This document shows positions 6,784 to 12,757 of a DNA stretch of 12,804 nucleotides, in pieces; within the stretch, counting starts at the first letter, position 1, and each line of letters opens with the position of its first letter. The stretch is from CBFGTV01 sp965652145 (lineage in GTDB: Bacteria > Bacillota > Clostridia > Peptostreptococcales > Natronincolaceae). The notes under the pieces are model-generated. The model did no database searches. It was not told where the DNA came from and was given only the letters and a program-made list of their open reading frames with translations. The translations under genes and the position numbers were made by a program. Location of the stretch: assembly GCA_965652145.1 (NCBI GenBank), contig CBFGTV010000089.1:1-12804 (forward strand). Direction: 5' to 3'.

Positions 6784-6835
6784 TATATCCATCATTGATA
6801 TATTTATTATATCAATCATGGATATATATATCAAT
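6784..6835 (-). promoter_or_regulatory. Promoter with long palindromic operator for the PadR-DUF2812 operon
   Basis: Minus-strand promoter: -35 TTGATA at 6829-6834, 17-base spacer, -10 TATAAT at 6806-6811. Over it lies an inverted repeat with 19-base arms, 6784-6802 and 6808-6826 (TATATCAATCATGGATATA on the right), one mismatch, five-base centre. A third TATATCAAT at 6827-6835 covers the -35. The repeat spans the -10 and start site, fitting PadR autorepression. Confidence 0.85.
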
Positions 6836-6907
6836 AATAAAATAAGTAAATTAGTCTTTTTCTTAAAATACATCAATCCGGACAATTGTTTTTCTTCAAA
6901 AAATAAC

Positions 6908-6946
6908 CCCCTGAAAAAAACTAATGATGGTTTGTTTTTCAAGGGG
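6908..6946. terminator. Terminator of the potassium-channel gene
   Basis: CCCCTGAAAAA (6908-6918) pairs with TTTTTCaAGGGG (6935-6946), 11 pairs with one bulged A. On the minus strand it is followed by TTATTTTTTG, on the plus strand by CAATATTTTTATTTTT. It lies 140 bases past the channel stop; with no plus-strand gene upstream, the minus direction is the useful one. Confidence 0.7.
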
Positions 6947-7085
6947 CAATATTTTTATTTTTCTCTAGCAAACGACTGTTTCTACAATAATCTGCAATTT
7001 TAATCGAACGAAATTATTTGAAGTTCAAAGTTTGTACCATAAAAAAATACCAGATCGCCCTCTATAATTACTTAATCTGATTTAA

Positions 7086-7451
7086 TTAAGCTTTAAGCTT
7101 TTTTTGAACATACCTTAAGATTCTAGGGTTTATAATTAGGTAATTTATAATCATAATATACTGAAAGATATAACCAATAAACGCTTGGATGATTGCAACT
7201 CCTTTTGATAATCCAAAGGGCGTCATATCCCCATAGCCAACGGCAAATAGTGTTATAAAACTAAAGTAAATCGAGCGGGTAACAATATCTCTAAATTCTT
7301 CCTGATGGGCCACAGAAGAATAGTGGTCAACGATTACACCTACCTCCAAAATCTCTAAAACGATATAAATAACAGCGAAAAAAGAAGCTATGATAATAGA
7401 GATAACAAATAATATTATTATATTATAAAAGATAACTGTTCTTCTTCTCAT
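7086..7451 (-). CDS. Two-helix potassium-channel-like protein
   Basis: 121 residues with the layout of a 2TM ion channel subunit (Ion_trans_2): helix 1 at about 8-33, an outer turret (34-58), a pore helix (60-68) and selectivity filter A-V-G-Y-G-D at 70-75, then helix 2 at about 85-107 and a short basic tail. Such subunits form tetramers in the cytoplasmic membrane. The filter reads TLFAVGYGD, with alanine where most channels have threonine (T-V-G-Y-G), a position that lines the innermost potassium site; conduction may be altered. No RCK/TrkA-N gating domain is attached, so the protein is minimal. The ATG follows GGAGG by 12 bases, a long spacer. It is a single-gene unit with its own terminator; a perfect inverted repeat lies just before the ribosome site. 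Confidence 0.85.
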   Translation of the reverse strand: MRRRTVIFYNIIILFVISIIIASFFAVIYIVLEILEVGVIVDHYSSVAHQEEFRDIVTRSIYFSFITLFAVGYGDMTPFGLSKGVAIIQAFIGYIFQYIMIINYLIINPRILRYVQKKLKA

Positions 7452-7469
7452 AAATTAGACATTCCTCCC

Positions 7470-7489
7470 TTTATCAATACTTTGATAAA
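7470..7489. promoter_or_regulatory. Inverted repeat upstream of the channel gene
   Basis: TTTATCAA-TACT-TTGATAAA, perfect 8-bp arms, directly upstream of the channel ribosome site (7464-7468). A third box TTGATAAA is at 7517-7524. It could be an operator or a leader hairpin. I could not place a convincing promoter for this gene. Confidence 0.5.
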
Positions 7490-7595
7490 TCATATGCGAA
7501 TAAAGGAAGATTTATTTTGATAAAAAAAACTGCAAAATTGATAGTAGCTTTCAACAGACTTCTCTTTCTTAAATCTTAATCATATCATATTTTTA

Positions 7596-7624
7596 TAGAC
7601 AAGCTAATATATTAATAATAAAGT
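7596..7624 (+). promoter_or_regulatory. Possible promoter of the four-helix membrane protein gene
   Basis: -35 TAGACA (7596-7601), 17-base spacer, -10 TAAAGT (7619-7624), about 55 bases upstream of the start codon. The match is moderate in a very AT-rich stretch. Confidence 0.35.
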
Positions 7625-7679
7625 ACATAATTCATAGTGGTAAAATGCAACCTTTTGCTAAAATTAGGAGGGAATACAA

Positions 7680-8123
7680 ATGAGAAAACATTTTCAATCA
7701 GCACCCAACACCTTTAATTTTATAAATTATACAGGGTTGACAGGGTTATTTGCATTCTCTTTATTGAACCTGGCGGCACTGGTGGAATATATAAAATACT
7801 CATTAGGTATATCTAACCACTTCATTACTCTGTTACCCGCTATTAAATTACTATTAAATATTGATCTTTTGTTTATAGTGGCCCTCATTTTAATATATAA
7901 TGCCATTGAGAAATTTTTAGACTTGAAGCTCCTCTTTATTATAGCCCTGCTGATAGGAATAGTTGGCACATCATATGTCCTAGTAAAGCACAAGCCTATC
8001 GTCTTAATTTCAGCCCTAGGCTTATATGGACTAGGAATTTCACTATACGCCAGTATCGCTGGGTTTGGGATTCTCAACCCCAAAAACGATCTCAGTCCTA
8101 AAGCTAAGTATGATAAATTATAA
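7680..8123 (+). CDS. Unknown small membrane protein, four predicted helices
   Basis: 147 residues, which I do not recognise. A short N-terminal tail (MRKHFQSAPNTFNF) is followed by hydrophobic segments at about 17-37, 60-75, 83-102 and 106-130, and a polar tail (NPKNDLSPKAKYDKL). The segment GLYGLGISLYASIAGFG in the last helix is rich in glycine and small residues. No charged or polar residues of an obvious active site stand in the helices. The ATG has AGGAGGG seven bases upstream, an excellent ribosome site, which supports a real gene against the opposite-strand frame at 7727-8083. It is a lone plus-strand gene, divergent from the channel gene and closed by the terminator at 8233-8272. Confidence 0.75.
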   Translation: MRKHFQSAPNTFNFINYTGLTGLFAFSLLNLAALVEYIKYSLGISNHFITLLPAIKLLLNIDLLFIVALILIYNAIEKFLDLKLLFIIALLIGIVGTSYVLVKHKPIVLISALGLYGLGISLYASIAGFGILNPKNDLSPKAKYDKL

Positions 8124-8232
8124 AAAAGCTTTTACTACAGCTGCACCTATCCCCCCATTATTTGTTTTTGACTACTCAAATTCGACCGAAACTTTACAAT
8201 AACGATTATTTTATTGAGAAAAGAAACATCAA

Positions 8233-8272
8233 AAGGGTATTATCTCATAGATCACTATGAAATAATACCCTT
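8233..8272. terminator. Long hairpin terminator between convergent genes
   Basis: AAGGGTATTAT (8233-8243) pairs with ATAATACCCTT (8262-8272); after one C-A mismatch six more pairs follow, leaving a 4-base loop. Plus-strand tail CTTCTTTTT, minus-strand tail TTGATGTTTC. It lies between the converging 7680-8123 and 8357-9223 genes and probably serves both. Confidence 0.8.
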
Positions 8273-8356
8273 ACTTCTTTTTAATACAAACCCTATAAAT
8301 TTTCAGAGCTTATTTGAAACACTTTTAATGACGATAGGCGCTATACCTATGTGCTT

Positions 8357-9223
8357 TTATTTCTTCTTAACAGGAATCCATACTTCACTATAGGCATAGT
8401 CCCTTTTATCTTCATTCATTTTAGTAAATGAAAAGGTAGGACTATTAATTACTTCGTAATTAGATGAAGGAAGCCATTCTGAGTATATCTTTGCCATTGT
8501 TTTTTGCAAGGTGGCAGGAAAGGGCCCTTCATTTGGAAATATGGCCCAAGTACAGGCATCAACTGGTACCTTTTCTAGTAAATCACTAACGTGATTTTTA
8601 GTTGTTAAAACTCCTATCAGATGAGTCAAGTATCCTTCTTCCTTTAAGAAATTTGCATCAGCCTCATAGGAAACATTGACAATTTCATAGGGTTCAATAT
8701 TTTGAAGAGAATGCATCTCTTCTTTTTGTTCGTCGGTTATACTTTGGGCAAGCTTAACAATTTCGTTATTAACACCTTCAAATTGCATTGGGACACGTTT
8801 ACTCACGCCAACTAAATTAAACGCTGGCTTATCCTCAATTCTAAATTCCATAGAACTTCCTCCCTTGACGGTTAATATAAATGAAAGCTTGGGAAATGAT
8901 TTACTTATACCTTTTTTTATTACATCTGAGGGTAAAAAGCCACTCCACTTTTTAAATGCTCGAGTAAAGCCATCTATTGACTGATAGCCATATTTTAAAG
9001 CCACATCCGTTACCCTTTCTCCATGTAATAAATCTTTACTTGCTTCCGACAATCTTCTGTTTTTGATATATTCACTAAGGGTGAGGCCTGAAAGATAAAA
9101 AAATATCTTTCTAAAGTGATAATCAGAAACTCCAGCATATTTAGAAATCATTTCAAGTGACAGATCATCGGTTAAATGATCTTCAATATAGTCAATCACA
9201 TGATTTAATTCCTTTAACATCAT
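8357..9223 (-). CDS. AraC-family regulator with GyrI-like effector domain
   Basis: 288 residues. Residues 1-105 are the double helix-turn-helix AraC domain: LNHVIDYIEDHLTDDLSLEM, SDYHFRKIFFYLSGLTLSEY, then ALKYGYQSIDGFTRAFKKW followed by SGFLPSD. Residues 125-288 are a GyrI-like/BmrR-type small-molecule binding domain (MEFRIEDKPAFNLVGVSKRV at its start; ACTWAIFPNEGPFP and YSEVWIPVKK near the end). This N-terminal-HTH layout (Rob/TipA-like logic) is found in regulators that sense lipophilic drugs or cationic compounds and switch on efflux. The start has AAAGGAGGAGGGAG immediately upstream; ATG 9221-9223 and 9218-9220 are both possible. Its target is not apparent: no transporter lies beside it, and the exporter operon is about 4.4 kb away. 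An internal ribosome site marks the domain junction. Confidence 0.9.
   Translation of the reverse strand: MMLKELNHVIDYIEDHLTDDLSLEMISKYAGVSDYHFRKIFFYLSGLTLSEYIKNRRLSEASKDLLHGERVTDVALKYGYQSIDGFTRAFKKWSGFLPSDVIKKGISKSFPKLSFILTVKGGSSMEFRIEDKPAFNLVGVSKRVPMQFEGVNNEIVKLAQSITDEQKEEMHSLQNIEPYEIVNVSYEADANFLKEEGYLTHLIGVLTTKNHVSDLLEKVPVDACTWAIFPNEGPFPATLQKTMAKIYSEWLPSSNYEVINSPTFSFTKMNEDKRDYAYSEVWIPVKKK
8849..8866 (-). promoter_or_regulatory. Internal ribosome site and in-frame ATG at the AraC/GyrI junction
   Basis: On the minus strand AAGGGAGGAAG (8856-8866) lies upstream of the in-frame ATG 8849-8851 (Met125); GGAGG to ATG spacing is seven bases. It would give a 164-residue free GyrI-like protein, the usual size of stand-alone members. 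Confidence 0.55.
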
Positions 9224-9304
9224 CTCCCTCCTCCTTTCTTATCTACATAATATCAAAGCTATTTTAACGATGCTCGACCTTTTTTACACAAATAATATCG
9301 TATT

Positions 9305-9333
9305 GCTATATACTACAATTAAAATTAAGTCAA
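9305..9333 (-). promoter_or_regulatory. Possible promoter of the AraC-type gene
   Basis: Minus strand: -35 TTGACT at 9328-9333, 17-base spacer, -10 TATAGC at 9305-9310, giving a leader of about 75 bases. A slightly different -10 (TATATA with a 15-base spacer) overlaps it. Confidence 0.45.
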
Positions 9334-9339
9334 TAAATT

Positions 9340-9382
9340 GGGTATTGTACAAAAGCTTGAATGAACTTAAGTTACAATACCC
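9340..9382. terminator. Hairpin downstream of the M28 peptidase gene
   Basis: GGGTATTGTA (9340-9349) and TACAATACCC (9373-9382) are perfect 10-bp arms around a 23-base loop. The plus-strand tail is CTTTATTTTC, the minus-strand tail AATTTATTG. It lies 107 bases past the peptidase stop and just upstream of the AraC promoter, so it would insulate one from the other. Confidence 0.6.
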
Positions 9383-9488
9383 CTTTATTTTCATAATATT
9401 AATGGCGTTAAGTGTCTTTGTTGAAAGACTTGTAAAATAATTTTATATTTAAAACCCAACTAAAAATCTAATTACTAATCAATGGGAA

Positions 9489-11189
9489 CTACATGGTTTC
9501 CTTTGAAAGTACTTGTTTATCCATATTACTACCTTCCATTCCCATTGTAAAAGCAGGGATTATTAATGACCATCCAAATAGATTCAACAATACACCTATG
9601 CCAACAGAACCTATGGTCAAACCGAAGTTAAGAAGATATAAAATTGGGATATATAAAACAAATATCATAAAAACACCTGGTATCATAGCTATGAACTTAA
9701 GAATATCATTTTTTACTAGTAACTGAACAAAGCAAAATAGAATTGAAAATGCTACGGGAAGTACGAAAACATATGCCGCCCCTTCAAGGTATATACTTGT
9801 AAGTATAGCCATAATTAGATTCAAAGCTATTCCTGCCAGCAGAAACTCCACTTCGCTATTACCCTTTCCTTTGAATTTGTTACTTGCAAAGCCAAAAACA
9901 AATATCGCTCCCACCATAATTGCTAAGTATAACAAGTTAGCATGAGGAATGTTTGGTAGGTATATTAAATTGAATTTCAGTCCATTAATCTTAGATAAAA
10001 TATAAGAAATTAATGTTGCCAATATAGCAAGCACTATTATTGTTAAAGAAGTTGTTATTGTATTTAAAATGATTTTTCTAATATTAAGTTTTTCTTTTTT
10101 ATATGCTAAAATTGTTAGGGCTATAAAACTGATTACTACAACAACAAGTAGTACGCTTGCAGTGTTTTCACTATATCTTACCACCATACTTGGGGATATA
10201 TTAAAGAATATTTCATTTGTTGTTGATTCAAAATCTAATAACTTGTCCTTAGGGGTAAAAGCGAAACTTCTGGCAATGTTAAAAATTTGCTCCCCATAAT
10301 GCTGGATTGAACTTAAATCAATATTTTCATAACTATCTTGATTCGTATGATAATAGTCAAGACTATCAACAACAGCGAAGTTTAAACCATTGAATTTGTA
10401 CTTAAGAAATACTGAAAAATCGCTTCCATTTGGCATGTTTCTATAGATGTCAGTTGCAAATGAAAAAGCAAATGGATATTTTGCATTTTCAATAAAATAT
10501 TTTATTAAAGCAGAGTTTTTATCTCCAGTTTCAAACATTATAACAGGTCCTTTGATACCTCTAGCTTCAATATTGACAACAAATTTAACATTTTTAAACG
10601 CTTCAACATTTTTTTCAAGTTCATTTACAGCTCCATCTAAATCTGCTTCTTCAGAATCAGTAAACAAAATTTGTATATCGTTTTCCAGTGGAATATTATG
10701 AGCTTTTATAGCCCTTATTGTTTCAAGTATTGTAACAACACCATATCCATCATCTCCGGCACCATACGATACTCCCTTTTGTGGGCTTTTATTTTTATAA
10801 TCCCATCCATAGGCAGAATCATAGTGAGCAACCAACAAAATTGCATCATCTGATTTACCTTCTATTCTTCCATGAATATTTTTGATTTTATAACCAGGAA
10901 AGGTATTACTCTTTCTTTCAACGTCATATTCTGAAGTTACAGGATTTAATCCCATTTTTTCCAGCTCATCATAAAGATATTGATATATCTTCTCATGGGC
11001 TTCTACATCAATAATTGAGTGAGGTTCCTTTGCAATAACTTCTAAATGTTCTGCTGCATTTATAGCTGAAAATCTACTTTTATCAGCACCAGTATATACC
11101 TTAGGAGTTGATAATGTATGGAACCCCAAAAAAACTCCTATAGCCAAAACTATACTGAACGTAATAATATATTTTGTATGACCTTTCAT
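9489..11189 (-). CDS. M28-family zinc metallopeptidase with multi-span membrane domain
   Basis: 566 residues. A signal-anchor helix at 7-23 leads to an extracytoplasmic M28 peptidase domain (about 45-315) with every expected residue: H122 and D124 (AHYDSAYG), bridging D146 (GAGDDGYGV), catalytic E180 and zinc E181 (DSEEADLDGA), E208 (NIEARG, glutamate where many family members have aspartate), and H281 (YYHTNQDSYENID). Two zinc ions and aminopeptidase-type activity are expected. The second half has about seven helices (345-363, 376-399, 415-434, 447-466, 470-490, 497-520, 525-548). This layout resembles eukaryotic ERMP1/Pff1 membrane M28 proteins and is also seen in bacteria; the substrate is unknown. 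The ATG follows AAGGGGGAAG by about ten bases. It seems to be a single-gene unit. Confidence 0.9.
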   Translation of the reverse strand: MKGHTKYIITFSIVLAIGVFLGFHTLSTPKVYTGADKSRFSAINAAEHLEVIAKEPHSIIDVEAHEKIYQYLYDELEKMGLNPVTSEYDVERKSNTFPGYKIKNIHGRIEGKSDDAILLVAHYDSAYGWDYKNKSPQKGVSYGAGDDGYGVVTILETIRAIKAHNIPLENDIQILFTDSEEADLDGAVNELEKNVEAFKNVKFVVNIEARGIKGPVIMFETGDKNSALIKYFIENAKYPFAFSFATDIYRNMPNGSDFSVFLKYKFNGLNFAVVDSLDYYHTNQDSYENIDLSSIQHYGEQIFNIARSFAFTPKDKLLDFESTTNEIFFNISPSMVVRYSENTASVLLVVVVISFIALTILAYKKEKLNIRKIILNTITTSLTIIVLAILATLISYILSKINGLKFNLIYLPNIPHANLLYLAIMVGAIFVFGFASNKFKGKGNSEVEFLLAGIALNLIMAILTSIYLEGAAYVFVLPVAFSILFCFVQLLVKNDILKFIAMIPGVFMIFVLYIPILYLLNFGLTIGSVGIGVLLNLFGWSLIIPAFTMGMEGSNMDKQVLSKETM

Positions 11190-11469
11190 AACTTTTTTGC
11201 TTCCCCCTTATATTTATTGTTTTATTTTCTAATATCTATCAGTTGCTCACGTTCACTGTAAATCTTTTCTTTATAAAATCATATCCGGATATTAAAGCAG
11301 TTAAGCCCTAACTCAATAACATTACCTACTTAATATAATTAGGTATTAACCTAAAAAAATGCCTTTCTATATTCTAGGGAGCTTTGCTTTGAAAAGTTCT
11401 TCATTTTGCTCGGCTCCTTATCTACAGTATAATAATTTTGTAAAACATATACTTAATTACAGTTAACAA
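11190..11469. other. Intergenic region between HAAS-like and peptidase genes
   Basis: No gene is seen. Small structures: TTAGGT-ATTA-ACCTAA at 11339-11354, a 6-bp stem whose minus-strand tail is T-rich and could be a weak terminator of the 11470 gene; and AGGGAGC (11376-11382) with GCTCCTT (11413-11419), a 7-bp stem with a long loop that pairs better on the plus strand. No confident promoter for the peptidase gene was found. Two short minus-strand frames (11238-11300) read like protein but have no start. Confidence 0.35.
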
Positions 11470-12105
11470 TTATTGAGTAATTTTCCTAGCAACCAAGGTA
11501 TCTATCAGTTTGTATAATAGTAATAAGCCTAAAAAAGCTAATGAGTACAATCCTAACATAAAGTTAATTGCAAATAACCAAAACCTTCCCCCTAAGCCAA
11601 TGCTTATCATAACTTGAATTAGTATTATTGTAAGAACGAAAATCATCACATACCCGATAAGATAGTAATGGCTAGGCAACTCAAATATTCCAGTATTTTT
11701 GGAAAGTGAAGTAAACTCATTTACTTGAAATTGACTTATAGCCGTTCTTACTGCTTCATCTTTTGTTTTGCCGTTTGCTTCTAAATCTTTTACAAAGTCA
11801 TTTAAATACTGTTTTAGATCCTCCTTCTCATCTTTCTTCATTATTAAGCTGTTAACGTACGAATCTATATTATCACTCTTTCTGTAAATCGCATTCACCT
11901 TAATGTGGTCTACATAGTTTAAAACGCTCCATACGAATGCACTCCCTATAGCAGTTCCATATGTTATAATTTCAAATCCTATATTAATATCAGGGTTAAC
12001 TTTATTATTATAAAGCGAAAGCACAAATAGTATCATGGAAAGTAGCAATAACCATAGGTATCGAATATCTGATAGGTTGAATATCTTTTTTATCCATAAT
12101 TTCAT
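11470..12105 (-). CDS. Membrane protein with HAAS/permease-prefix-like helical segment
   Basis: 211 residues. Two helices (about 17-32 and 43-64), a cytoplasmic helical section (70-140), then two more helices (148-168 and 175-200) and a basic tail. Within the middle section, EDLKQYLNDFVKDLEANGKT followed by KDEAVRTAISQFQ (95-127) has the pattern L..YL.D...dL...G.t.dEAv..a...F, typical of the small helical domains found in PadR-linked membrane proteins (HAAS, permease prefix). Such proteins are thought to signal with, or be controlled by, the PadR partner. ATG 12103-12105 has GGAGG eight bases upstream, and that ribosome site contains the stop codon of the PadR gene (TAG in TAGGAGG), so the two genes are tightly coupled. 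Function unknown. Confidence 0.8.
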   Translation of the reverse strand: MKLWIKKIFNLSDIRYLWLLLLSMILFVLSLYNNKVNPDINIGFEIITYGTAIGSAFVWSVLNYVDHIKVNAIYRKSDNIDSYVNSLIMKKDEKEDLKQYLNDFVKDLEANGKTKDEAVRTAISQFQVNEFTSLSKNTGIFELPSHYYLIGYVMIFVLTIILIQVMISIGLGGRFWLFAINFMLGLYSLAFLGLLLLYKLIDTLVARKITQ

Positions 12106-12117
12106 AAATATAACCTC

Positions 12118-12432
12118 CTAAATAAATTTTCCAACTATCTGGACTGTTTCTTTCCAGTCATTAATTAACTGAGACAACTGCTTTTTTCCTAGTTCGGTTA
12201 TCTTGAAATATTTCCTACGGCCACCACCGGATTCATCTCCCCAATAAAACTCAATAGCTTTTTGACTTTCCAGCCTTTTTAGCGCCAGATACATGGTAGC
12301 CTCCAGTATTTCAAAGGCACCCTCCGTTTTCATTTTTATTATTCTTGATATTTCATAACCATAATTATCACCATTACTTAATACACTTAAAATAAGTATG
12401 TCAATAGTACCCTTTAACATTTCCTTATTCAA
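12118..12432 (-). CDS. PadR-family regulator (paired with HAAS-like membrane protein)
   Basis: A 104-residue PadR protein: (M)NKEMLKGTIDILILSVLSNG, DNYGYEISRII, the recognition region EGAFEILEATMYLALKRLE, and the wing with a glycine loop, GGGRRKYFKITELGKKQL. It is the short PadR-s2 type. I start at the TTG 12430-12432 because AAGGGTGGTG precedes it by five bases and this gives the family's usual beginning; the longer frame from 12519 would run through the promoter and operator. An ATG four codons downstream is the other option. It heads a two-gene operon behind a palindromic operator. Confidence 0.9.
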   Translation of the reverse strand: MNKEMLKGTIDILILSVLSNGDNYGYEISRIIKMKTEGAFEILEATMYLALKRLESQKAIEFYWGDESGGGRRKYFKITELGKKQLSQLINDWKETVQIVGKFI

Positions 12433-12450
12433 AATATCACCACCCTTAAG

Positions 12451-12519
12451 AGTACATAATATTATTATGTACTTAATTATTATTAGATTATCACAACTAC
12501 TCAATAATGTAAAGTACAT
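12451..12519 (-). promoter_or_regulatory. Promoter and palindromic operator of the PadR-HAAS-like operon
   Basis: AGTACATAAT-ATT-ATTATGTACT at 12451-12473, perfect 10-bp arms, lies just after a -10 AATAAT (12476-12481) with -35 TTGAGT (12499-12504) and 17-base spacer, so it covers the start site. A second box ATGTA-AAG-TACAT lies at 12507-12519, just upstream of the -35. Both share the GTACAT core, as expected for PadR binding. Confidence 0.72.
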
Positions 12520-12524
12520 ATTTT

Positions 12525-12757
12525 TTATGAGTTTCTTTTTCTCTTCTTATTTAAGTCTTTAAGTAAATTATCTAATACATCCTTAAACCCAATTTGCTAT
12601 AATCGCACCGCAAGAAAATATCATGATTACCCTTGGCATACAAATCTTTTTGGGCAATCGCCATAACCTTCAGTGCTATCAAAATAGACCCATCACCTTT
12701 TTTACTATTATGGATTACTTCCTGCAATCCAATGCTGATTGTTCCCATAGAATCAAA
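12525..12757 (-). pseudogene. Broken gene fragment of unknown function
   Basis: On the minus strand one frame reads FDSMGTISIGLQEVIHNS and continues KKGDGSILIALKVMAIAQ...GNHDIFLRCDYSKLGL to a TAG at 12572-12574. Another frame then reads GFKDVLDNLLKDLNKKRKRNS and stops at 12525-12527. Joined at about 12585-12590 (SKLG/FKDV) they give one plausible C-terminus, so a single-base indel is likely. There is no ribosome site before the only ATG (12748), and the frame runs back to the hairpin at 12756, so the N-terminus seems removed by an insertion there. I do not recognise the family; the GNHD string alone is too little to call a phosphoesterase. Confidence 0.45.

Noticed and set aside
6689..7003. 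104-codon plus-strand frame and minus-strand frame 6745-6942
   Set aside because: They cross the PadR promoter-operator and the channel terminator; sequence is low-complexity I/F/S/N.
7727..8083. 118-codon minus-strand frame
   Set aside because: Antisense to the plus-strand membrane protein, which has an excellent ribosome site and helix pattern.
8149..8200. Possible TTGACT plus-strand promoter after the four-helix gene
   Set aside because: The only TACAAT-like -10 is 21 bases away and no plus-strand gene follows.
9493..10853. Four plus-strand frames antisense to the M28 peptidase
   Set aside because: The minus-strand peptidase has all catalytic residues; the plus-strand frames lack start signals.
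11238..11310. Protein-like minus-strand peptides (ALISGYDFIKKRFTVN, FYKEKIYSEREQLIDIRK)
   Set aside because: Both are under 25 codons, in different frames, with stops upstream and no start; chance is enough to explain them.
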